Below are positions 1 to 4,875 of a DNA stretch of 6,895 bases, piece by piece (the stretch's first letter is position 1; every line of letters begins with the position of its first letter). The translations under genes and the position numbers were made by a program. The DNA is taken from contig JASGCR010000117.1 in the NCBI GenBank assembly GCA_030054015.1, positions 1 to 6,895 of the forward strand. Reading direction: 5' to 3'. The notes below the pieces were generated by a model, which saw only the letters and a program-made list of their open reading frames with translations, made no database searches and had not been told where the DNA came from. Source of the DNA: Candidatus Symbiobacter sp. GTDB taxonomy: Bacteria; Pseudomonadota; Alphaproteobacteria; Elsterales; Elsteraceae.

Positions 1-60
1 CGCTTCGCGGCAAAAATCTGCGGGTAATGACGCCCCTTTTTTAGGAATGACGCTCTATTC
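1..60. repeat. Short repeat-like sequence at left window edge
   Basis: This stretch lies downstream of the minus-strand MNT-HEPN gene and has no gene. The word AATGACGC occurs twice with a 20 bp period (26-33 and 46-53), separated by a C4T6 stretch. Read on the minus strand, it gives GAGCGTCATT then A6 then GGGGCGTCATTACCCGC. The last part resembles the CGTCATT-CCCGC words common in interspersed REP-like repeats, and the GAGCGTC plus A-run plus GG pattern is shared with the tandem repeat at the right edge of the window. I see no clear hairpin terminator for the gene ending at 62. Its nature as a repeat is an inference from these words. Confidence 0.4.
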
Positions 61-61
61 T

Positions 62-811
62 TTAGAACGCGGAGTGTAATTCCTCTAATTGGCGCAGAAG
101 TTCGGGGAAATCATTTTTTACCAAATGCCAATGATCGGTCAAATTAATGTCACCATATTCATGAAGGCCATCGTTCCTGAGATCAACCAGCTTCTCCCAG
201 TTAATTTGAGGATTTTTTAAATGAAAATCACGCGGAATCCGGTTGGCGGCTTCGCCAATAATTTCCATAAGGCGTGAAACCGCTAAATTAAGCATTTTGT
301 TATCAATAAAATCCGTTTCCGAAACGTCCTTTAAAAACTCCAGGGCTTGGCTAATCGCATCGATCATATGCTCAATACGCGAGGGAATCCTTACGGTTTC
401 TTTATCCGGCATGAATTTTGCCCCTCCTCTGAGCATTACCGAATTGATTAATTCAGGTTTTCTGTAGCCATTATTTTCATCAGGTACTTCAGGGTCTTTA
501 TATTCAATTTTTGCCGTTGCCAATACTTCGTCACGAAAGATATTGGGAAAACGCGAACGGCGCGGCTGATTCAACCCACCCAAAGTAATTAAATCCACCT
601 TGCGCCCGCCGACCAAATCGGACAATTCCCATTTAATATGAGAAAGTTTTGTCAACCCATGCACAATCCCAGGCCGGAACTCGACCAACAGATCAACGTC
701 GCTGGCCGCGGTTGCGGTGCCTTTGGCGAACGAGCCAAACACCGATAATTTTTTGATCTGGTGCTGGCGGCAAAGGGCGGCGAGGGCGTTGTGATCCGGG
801 AAAACCGACAT
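62..811 (-). CDS. MNT nucleotidyltransferase-HEPN (DUF86) single-chain toxin-antitoxin fusion
   Basis: This 249 aa protein joins two domains that are normally separate proteins. Residues 1 to about 104 are a minimal nucleotidyltransferase: GSFAKG at 26-31, the catalytic pair D38/D40 in SDVDLLV, and a third carboxylate at D73 in KVDLI. Residues about 140-249 are a DUF86-type HEPN domain, with EIIGEAANRIP at 183-193 and the RNase motif R212-N213-x3-H217-x-Y219 (the RX4HXY signature). In known HEPN-MNT modules the HEPN protein is an RNase toxin. MNT neutralises it by transferring AMP to the Tyr of this motif. All these key residues are intact, so neither half looks dead. Residues 105-139 form a polar linker. 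AGGATGA sits about 10 bases before the ATG. The gene is visibly more AT-rich than the fabZ-lpxA-lpxI block, which suggests acquisition. It is divergent from fabZ and has no partner gene within the window. Domain identities are secure; activity of the fusion is inferred. Confidence 0.85.
   Translation of the reverse strand: MSVFPDHNALAALCRQHQIKKLSVFGSFAKGTATAASDVDLLVEFRPGIVHGLTKLSHIKWELSDLVGGRKVDLITLGGLNQPRRSRFPNIFRDEVLATAKIEYKDPEVPDENNGYRKPELINSVMLRGGAKFMPDKETVRIPSRIEHMIDAISQALEFLKDVSETDFIDNKMLNLAVSRLMEIIGEAANRIPRDFHLKNPQINWEKLVDLRNDGLHEYGDINLTDHWHLVKNDFPELLRQLEELHSAF
410..428 (-). promoter_or_regulatory. Internal Shine-Dalgarno and ATG for a free HEPN protein
   Basis: On the minus strand a perfect AGGAGG (423-428) is followed by GG and eight further bases, then an in-frame ATG at 412-410, which is Met134 of the fusion. 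Translation from here gives a 116 aa product covering exactly the HEPN domain, close to the usual size of stand-alone DUF86 proteins. The spacing of 10 bases is slightly long but workable. This looks like the original ribosome-binding site of a separate HEPN gene, kept inside the fused frame. Confidence 0.55.
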
Positions 812-833
812 GGCACGATCATCCTATGCTCAA

Positions 834-846
834 TTGCTTCAAGCAA
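834..846. promoter_or_regulatory. Candidate operator palindrome upstream of MNT-HEPN
   Basis: TTGCTT-C-AAGCAA is a perfect 13 bp inverted repeat starting 23 bases upstream of the MNT-HEPN start codon. Its position fits an autoregulatory operator, as is common in toxin-antitoxin loci, but it could be chance in AT-rich DNA. No regulator gene is visible nearby. Confidence 0.3.
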
Positions 847-866
847 AAAAACAATTTCCACATGTT

Positions 867-878
867 AATTTGCAAATT
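867..878. promoter_or_regulatory. Second short palindrome in the divergent spacer
   Basis: AATTTGCAAATT is a perfect 12 bp palindrome lying between the two divergent genes, about 55 bases from the MNT-HEPN start. It shares the TTGC/GCAA half-site core with the palindrome at 834-846, so the two could bind the same dimeric regulator. This is an inference from symmetry alone. Confidence 0.25.
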
Positions 879-1012
879 TTGCTGGCATAATCAGGCGAGG
901 TCGTGACCGATCCACCTAAAAACGCGGAATTTGCGCCAAAAATAATTCTGCAAAAGCAATCTTGCATATCTTAAAAAAATTTGCTAGGGGAACATCCTAT
1001 AAGGGCGAAGAA

Positions 1013-1489
1013 ATGGATAATTTGCACAAGCAACCACTGGCAACCGAACTCGATATTGACGGTATTATGCAAAGGATACCGCATCGCTATCCGTTTTTGA
1101 TGATTGACCGCATTGTCGATATCGTGCCTGGCGAATCGGCGGTGGGGATCAAAAACGTGACGGTTAATGAACCGCATTTCCAAGGCCATTTTCCCAATCG
1201 GCCGGTTATGCCAGGCGTATTGATTATTGAGGCCATGGCGCAAACCTCGGCAGCCCTTGTCGTGCATACGCTGGGGGATGATGCCAGGGGGAAATTGGTT
1301 TATTTTATGAGCGTCGATGGCGGCAAATTCCGTAAACCGGTCGTGCCGGGCGATGTGCTCAAGATTCACGTCAAACGCCAGCAACGCCGCGGCAATGTCT
1401 GGAAGTTCCAAGCCGAGGCCAAAGTCGATGGACAACTCGTGGCCGAGGCCACTTATGCCGCAATGATTATGGATGATGATTCGAAATAA
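1013..1489 (+). CDS. fabZ: 3-hydroxyacyl-[acyl-carrier-protein] dehydratase FabZ
   Basis: FabZ dehydrates beta-hydroxyacyl-ACP to trans-2-enoyl-ACP in type II fatty acid synthesis in the cytosol. It draws on the same 3-hydroxyacyl-ACP pool used by LpxA and LpxD. The 158 aa hotdog-fold protein shows RIPHRYPFLMIDRI at 21-34 and the active-site block GHFPNRPVMPGVLIIEAMAQ at 58-77. His59 and Glu73 are the expected catalytic pair. The ATG at 1013 was preferred to the in-frame TTG at 962 because AAGG lies 8 bases upstream and the length then matches the family. It heads the fabZ-lpxA-lpxI block, and its stop is 3 bases before the lpxA start, implying co-transcription and probably coupled translation. 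The usual upstream neighbour lpxD is absent here. Confidence 0.96.
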   Translation: MDNLHKQPLATELDIDGIMQRIPHRYPFLMIDRIVDIVPGESAVGIKNVTVNEPHFQGHFPNRPVMPGVLIIEAMAQTSAALVVHTLGDDARGKLVYFMSVDGGKFRKPVVPGDVLKIHVKRQQRRGNVWKFQAEAKVDGQLVAEATYAAMIMDDDSK

Positions 1490-1492
1490 ATC

Positions 1493-2422
1493 ATGACCAA
1501 TTCCCAACGCCAAATTCACCCCACGGCGATTATCGATCCCACGGCCATACTTGGCGAAGCGGTCGAGATAGGCCCTTTTGCCGTGATTGGTGGCGGGGTG
1601 GTGCTGGGAAATGGGGTAAAAATCTATCCCCATGCGGTTGTCATGGGCGACACGAATATTGGCGACCATACCGAGATATTTCCGTTCAGCGCGATTGGCC
1701 TCGCCCCCCAAGATAAAAAATACCAGGGCGAGAAAACCCGCCTGGTGATCGGGCAACATTGCGTCATACGGGAACATTGCACCTTTCACCCCGGCACCAA
1801 AACCGGCACGGGCATCACCCTCATCGGCAATCACGGCTTGTTTATGGTTAATACCCATATTGCGCATGATTGCCGCGTCGGGGATCATGTGATCATGGCC
1901 AATAATGTCACGCTGGGGGGGCATGTCACGATTGGCAATCATGCGATATTGGGCGGGATTTCGGCGTATCATCAGCATTCCCAGGTGGGAGAATATGCGA
2001 TGGTGGGCGGCATGACCGGGGTCGAATCGGATGTTATTCCCTTTGGTCTGGTCATGGGGGATCGCGCGTCATTGCGCGGCCTTAATATTATCGGCCTGAA
2101 ACGACGCGAAGAACGCGGCGAGATCAGCCGCGACACCATCACCGCCTTGCGCCAGGCCTATCGCATGATTTTTGAAGAAAATGATGGCACGATGATGCAG
2201 CGTCTGTCCTTGGTCAGCTCGCTTTATGCGCAGGATGCGTCGGTGATGGCGGTGGTGGATTTTATTCAATCTCCTGGCCGGCCGCGTCAACTCTGCTTGC
2301 CGCAGCGTCGCCGCCATGATAAAAACCAAGATAAGGATGGGGATGCCGCCGCAAATGGCGTAAATCAGGGCGGCGTAAATCAGGGGGGCATAATTCACGG
2401 GGCCGGGTCCCTCGCCCGCTAA
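1493..2422 (+). CDS. lpxA: Acyl-ACP--UDP-N-acetylglucosamine O-acyltransferase LpxA
   Basis: LpxA carries out the first step of lipid A synthesis, moving a 3-hydroxyacyl chain from ACP to the 3-OH of UDP-GlcNAc. The 309 aa protein has the left-handed parallel beta-helix of hexapeptide repeats over roughly residues 8-190, then a helical C-terminal domain with GLNIIGLKRR at 196-205. The catalytic base is His125 in HIAHDC. Gly173 in MVGG matches the residue that in E. coli LpxA accepts long (C14) chains, so a long 3-hydroxy chain is a reasonable guess. Position 191, His in E. coli, is Arg here in a GDRA motif. The family normally ends near a PLCLP-like segment (here QLCLP, 266-270). This protein continues for about 39 more residues, highly polar and Gly/Asn-rich, making it longer than the usual 260-270 aa. 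The start lies 3 bases after fabZ. Confidence 0.95.
   Translation: MTNSQRQIHPTAIIDPTAILGEAVEIGPFAVIGGGVVLGNGVKIYPHAVVMGDTNIGDHTEIFPFSAIGLAPQDKKYQGEKTRLVIGQHCVIREHCTFHPGTKTGTGITLIGNHGLFMVNTHIAHDCRVGDHVIMANNVTLGGHVTIGNHAILGGISAYHQHSQVGEYAMVGGMTGVESDVIPFGLVMGDRASLRGLNIIGLKRREERGEISRDTITALRQAYRMIFEENDGTMMQRLSLVSSLYAQDASVMAVVDFIQSPGRPRQLCLPQRRRHDKNQDKDGDAAANGVNQGGVNQGGIIHGAGSLAR
2357..2386 (+). repeat. 15 bp tandem duplication in the lpxA tail
   Basis: GGCGTAAATCAGGGC is followed directly by a second copy differing only in its last base. It encodes the repeated peptide GVNQG-GVNQG in the extra C-terminal tail of LpxA. Being in-frame (15 bp), copy-number change here would lengthen or shorten the tail without breaking the gene. 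Confidence 0.8.
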
Positions 2423-2432
2423 GGTTACCAGC

Positions 2433-3260
2433 ATGAAAGAGGACAAGGTTTTGGGCATTATCGCCGGCAATGGTGATTTGCCGGTGCGGCTCATTGAGTT
2501 TTGTCGCAAGTCCGCGCGTCCTTATTTTGTTTTAGCCCTTGAGGGGCAAACCCCCACCGCGATTTTGACCGATATTCCCCACATTGTGGTGAGATTGGGG
2601 GCGGTGGGGACGGCTTTGGCGGCCCTGCGCGGTGCGGGCGTGACAGAGATCGTGTTGGCCGGTGGGGTGAAACGCCCATCCTTATTGACCTTAAAACCCG
2701 ACAGTACTGGCATGGCCTTGCTGGCGCGGCTGTCGCTTCATGCCTTTGGCGATGATGGCTTGCTGCGGGTTTTGTCCGATTGGTTGGAAGAGCAGGGCTT
2801 TCGCGTGATCGGGGTGGATTCGCTTTTGACCGGTTTGCTGGCGGATTTGGGCGTACTCGGCAAATTCCACCCCGACGCGCTGGCGCAACAAGATATTGAA
2901 CGTGGCATCGCCGTGGCGCGTGCGCTCGGTCAGGTTGACGTTGGCCAGGCTGTGGTGGTACAACAAGGCATCGTGCTGGGGGTTGAGGCGATTGAGGGTA
3001 CCGATGCTTTGTTGCATCGGGTCGCCAATTTGCGCCGCGATGGGCTGGGCGGCGTGTTGGTCAAACTCTGCAAACCGGGGCAAGATCGGCGTTTTGACCT
3101 GCCCACCATTGGGGTCGAAACCGTCGCCCGCGCCGCCTCGGTGGGGTTGCGCGGCATTGCGGTCGAGGCCGGATTGGTGATTATTCTGGGGCGTGACCAG
3201 GTGATTGAACGCGCCAATCAAAGCGGCATTTTTATCATTGGGATTGAGGGCGGCAAATAA
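2433..3260 (+). CDS. lpxI: UDP-2,3-diacylglucosamine diphosphatase LpxI
   Basis: LpxI hydrolyses UDP-2,3-diacylglucosamine to lipid X and UMP at the inner membrane surface. It replaces the unrelated LpxH in alphaproteobacteria. The 275 aa length is normal for the family (formerly DUF1009). The N-terminal LGIIAGNGDLP at 7-17 and the C-terminal block from about 206 (GGVLVKLCKPGQDRRFDLPT, ending at 225, followed by IGVET) are hallmark segments. Asp222 in RFDLPTIG is likely the conserved acidic residue needed for catalysis. The gene starts 10 bases after lpxA, with TAAGG about 9-12 bases before the ATG, so it belongs to the same transcript. In many relatives lpxB follows at once. Here a short unrelated membrane gene follows, so lpxB must be elsewhere. 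Confidence 0.93.
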   Translation: MKEDKVLGIIAGNGDLPVRLIEFCRKSARPYFVLALEGQTPTAILTDIPHIVVRLGAVGTALAALRGAGVTEIVLAGGVKRPSLLTLKPDSTGMALLARLSLHAFGDDGLLRVLSDWLEEQGFRVIGVDSLLTGLLADLGVLGKFHPDALAQQDIERGIAVARALGQVDVGQAVVVQQGIVLGVEAIEGTDALLHRVANLRRDGLGGVLVKLCKPGQDRRFDLPTIGVETVARAASVGLRGIAVEAGLVIILGRDQVIERANQSGIFIIGIEGGK

Positions 3261-3268
3261 TTCTGATC

Positions 3269-3293
3269 CCTCCTTCCCGTCGGGCGGGGGAGG
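3269..3293 (+). other. GC-rich hairpin between lpxI and the small membrane gene
   Basis: CCTCC-TT-CCCG then a five-base loop then CGGG-GGAGG forms a strong nine-pair stem with a two-base bulge, flanked by GATC on the left and GTCATC on the right. There is no T-run, so it is not a standard intrinsic terminator. It may stabilise or attenuate the transcript end, or be a decayed single arm of the C/G-tract palindromic repeats found elsewhere in the window, whose CCTTCC core it partly resembles. Confidence 0.4.
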
Positions 3294-3310
3294 TCATCAG
3301 TGGGGGGATC

Positions 3311-3583
3311 ATGAGTCTCATGATTAAATTATCGCTGATCGCCCTGATTGTTTGGGGGTTGTTTTTCGTCTTGCGTAAGGGCCGGCGCAGCGGCGCGGCG
3401 GCGGCGGCAAACGGTGCCATGCCAGGCGGCGGGGGCAACTCAAGCGGGGGCGGGGGCGCGGGATTTAACGCCGGCAAATCCATTCGGATTGAGGAATTGG
3501 TGCCTTGTTCGGTCTGCGGGGTCTATGCCGTGATGTCGGTCACGAAACCTTGTGGCCGCAAGAACTGCCCTCGATTAGGTTAA
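3311..3583 (+). CDS. Small membrane-anchored protein with C-terminal Cys4 motif
   Basis: This 90 aa protein has one hydrophobic segment at about residues 3-21 followed by RKGRR, predicting an inner-membrane anchor with the rest in the cytosol. Residues 27-56 form a flexible Ala/Gly-rich linker. The C-terminus carries CSVC (66-69) and CGRKNC (81-86), a four-cysteine arrangement typical of a zinc-binding knuckle pair. Short proteins of this plan, with an N-terminal helix and a C-terminal cysteine pair motif, occur in alphaproteobacteria and gammaproteobacteria as uncharacterised families. I cannot assign a function. The start is supported by a G6 tract at 3302-3307 just upstream; Met4 is a possible alternative. 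It lies 50 bases after lpxI and may be read from the same transcript. Repeat copy 1 begins 10 bases after its stop. Confidence 0.75.
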   Translation: MSLMIKLSLIALIVWGLFFVLRKGRRSGAAAAANGAMPGGGGNSSGGGGAGFNAGKSIRIEELVPCSVCGVYAVMSVTKPCGRKNCPRLG

Positions 3584-3593
3584 GTTGCGTACT

Positions 3594-3794
3594 GACCCCC
3601 CCTTCCTGCTTAGGAAGGGGGGGGATAGAAAAGCTAGAATTTTTTGTCAAAAAAATTCATAGCTTTTCTTGGGGGGGTTGGTGCAAAATACTGATTCTGA
3701 TTAAGTTCTTATCATCACCAACCCCCCCTAGCTCCGCTAAGGGCTTCGCCCTAAGCTTCGCTTTCCCCCCCTTCCTAAGCAGGAAGGGGGGGTC
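3594..3794. repeat. Palindromic element copy 1 (201 bp, four-armed)
   Basis: The ends are inverted copies of each other: GAC7TTCCTGCTTAGGAAG7 at the left and its reverse complement at the right, ending GGTC at 3794. Inside are four foldable units. Arm 1 is 3596-3623. Arm 2 is 3627-3669 (AGAAAAGCTA pairing with TAGCTTTTCT around GAATTTTTT/AAAAAAATTC). A central stem pairs G7TTGGTG at 3671-3683 with CACCAAC7 at 3716-3728 around a 32-base loop. Arm 3 is 3730-3761, around GGGCTTCGCCC. Arm 4 is 3765-3792. Arms 1 and 4 can also pair with each other over about 30 bp, closing a cloverleaf. A second copy lies at 5419-5617. It carries no gene; a short open frame across it is a by-product of the repeat. 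The type is MITE- or REP-like, with the family unknown to me. Confidence 0.9.
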
Positions 3795-3798
3795 GTAA

Positions 3799-3812
3799 AG
3801 GCGAATTTTCAA
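3799..3812. repeat. Repeat-associated tail AGGCGAATTTTCAA, copy 1
   Basis: These 14 bases, just outside the right end of palindromic copy 1, recur exactly at 5703-5716 beyond the outer arm of the second repeat cluster. Identical flanks at two loci suggest the tail belongs to the mobile unit. Here it lies immediately upstream of the lipA promoter box. Confidence 0.7.
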
Positions 3813-3822
3813 GGACACGGGG

Positions 3823-3828
3823 TATAAT
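3823..3828 (+). promoter_or_regulatory. Candidate lipA promoter -10 box
   Basis: A perfect TATAAT lies 37 bases before the lipA ATG. At 16-18 bp spacing the -35 position would fall in the repeat tail (GGCGAAT), which does not match TTGACA, so the promoter may be weak or activator-dependent. An imperfect palindrome GGCTAAATTAAGCC (3832-3845) sits just downstream, around the expected transcription start. Confidence 0.45.
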
Positions 3829-3864
3829 CTGGGCTAAATTAAGCCAATTTTCTGGGTGCGCCTC

Positions 3865-4872
3865 ATGTTAAACGAGCAAAAAGCGACCGCAACTGAAGCA
3901 AATAACGAAGACACCGCCATCGCCCGCCCCCTGGTCGTTGAAAAACTGCGCCATCCGGAAAAAGCCCACCGCCCCGACAATCCCGTCGCCCGCAAACCGG
4001 ATTGGATTCGCGTCAAGGCTCCGACCAGCCCGCAATACCAGGAAACCCGCGATTTAATGCGGCGGTTAAAATTAAACACGGTGTGTGAAGAGGCGGCTTG
4101 CCCCAATATTGGCGAATGCTGGGCGAAAAAACACGCGACAGTGATGATTTTGGGGGCGATTTGTACCCGCGCCTGTGCCTTTTGCAACGTGGCGACCGGC
4201 AAGCCGGGCCAGGTCGATCAAGACGAACCCCGCCACACGGCCGAGGCGGTGGCGCAATTGGGTCTCGCCCATATTGTCATTACCTCGGTTGACCGCGATG
4301 ATCTGGCGGATGGCGGAGCGGCGCATTTTGCCGCCACGATCAACGCCATTCGCGCCGCCGCCCCCACCACCACGATTGAGGTTTTAACCCCCGATTTCCT
4401 GCGCAAACCTGGGGCGTTGGCGGTGGTGGTGACGGCCAAACCGGATGTGTTTAACCATAATTTGGAAACCGTGCCGCGTTTATACCCCTCGATCAGGCCA
4501 GGAGCGCGATATTTCCAATCCTTGTCGTTATTGGCCGAAGCCAAACAGCGTGATCCCAGCCTTTTCACCAAATCGGGTTTAATGGTGGGTTTAGGCGAAT
4601 CACGCGAAGAAATCTATCAAGTGATGGATGATTTGCGGGTGGCGGATGTCGATTTCCTGACATTGGGGCAATATCTCCAGCCCACTCCCAAACATGCGGC
4701 GGTGGATCGTTTTGTCACGCCGGATGAGTTTGAGTCATACCGCCAAATCGCGCTGGCCAAGGGGTTTTTGCTGTGTTCCTCGTCGCCTTTGACCCGTTCC
4801 TCCCACCATGCGGGCGAGGATTTTTTTCAACTCCGCGCGGCGCGGCAACGCATTTTGGCGGCGCAGGGTTAG
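3865..4872 (+). CDS. lipA: Lipoyl synthase LipA
   Basis: LipA is a radical SAM enzyme that inserts two sulfurs into protein-bound octanoyl groups, making the lipoyl cofactor of pyruvate and 2-oxoglutarate dehydrogenases. Numbered from the ATG at 3865 (335 aa), the auxiliary cluster motif CX4CX5C is C74, C79, C85 and the radical SAM motif CX3CX2C is C100, C104, C107. The C-terminal RSSHHA at 311-316 provides the Ser that ligates the auxiliary cluster; the more usual form is RSSYHA. The N-terminal extension to about residue 45 is polar and variable, as is common in alphaproteobacteria. An in-frame GTG at 3856 is an alternative start adding three residues; neither start has a strong ribosome-binding site. 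The next gene starts 3 bases after the stop, so the two are co-transcribed. Confidence 0.96.
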   Translation: MLNEQKATATEANNEDTAIARPLVVEKLRHPEKAHRPDNPVARKPDWIRVKAPTSPQYQETRDLMRRLKLNTVCEEAACPNIGECWAKKHATVMILGAICTRACAFCNVATGKPGQVDQDEPRHTAEAVAQLGLAHIVITSVDRDDLADGGAAHFAATINAIRAAAPTTTIEVLTPDFLRKPGALAVVVTAKPDVFNHNLETVPRLYPSIRPGARYFQSLSLLAEAKQRDPSLFTKSGLMVGLGESREEIYQVMDDLRVADVDFLTLGQYLQPTPKHAAVDRFVTPDEFESYRQIALAKGFLLCSSSPLTRSSHHAGEDFFQLRAARQRILAAQG

Positions 4873-4875
4873 TCG

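Larger units (their letters stand above)
812..1012. other. Divergent intergenic region between MNT-HEPN and fabZ
   Basis: This AT-rich spacer of about 200 bp holds the 5' ends of two divergent genes. I found two perfect short palindromes (listed separately) but no convincing pair of -35 and -10 boxes in either direction. A CATAAT at 886-891 lacks a well-spaced -35 partner. The promoters must lie here or be weak matches to consensus. AAGG at 1001-1004 is the likely ribosome-binding site of fabZ. Confidence 0.5.

Noticed and set aside
962..1012. Upstream TTG start extending FabZ by 17 residues
   Set aside because: The added residues do not belong to the family, and the ATG at 1013 has a better ribosome-binding site.
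1915..1921. G7 tract inside lpxA as a phase-variation switch
   Set aside because: It encodes the conserved LGGH turn of the beta-helix, and LpxA is normally essential, so on/off switching is unlikely.
971..1978. Long open frame (335 codons) on the minus strand opposite fabZ and lpxA
   Set aside because: It lies antisense to two well-conserved genes, has no recognisable domain, and is rich in His/Asn/Arg as expected from reading conserved codons backwards.
2069..2509. Minus-strand frame with a hydrophobic, membrane-helix-like stretch opposite the lpxA tail
   Set aside because: Most of it is antisense to conserved LpxA and LpxI sequence, and hydrophobicity is expected opposite the polar tail. 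Kept only as a remark on the origin of the tail.
3594..3794. A tRNA gene or a CRISPR array in the repeat region
   Set aside because: The cloverleaf-like fold lacks tRNA consensus bases and size, and the two copies are 1.6 kb apart with no spacer periodicity.
3505..3798. Open frame of 97 codons across palindromic copy 1, with a similar short frame in copy 2 (5514-5702) ending in FLSRKGGS
   Set aside because: The shared peptide is simply the repeat translated. There is no ribosome-binding site, and copy 2 does not keep the whole frame open because of one-base length changes.
3856..3864. GTG start for lipA three codons upstream of the ATG
   Set aside because: It has no better ribosome-binding site than the ATG and adds nothing conserved. 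It remains possible but is less likely.
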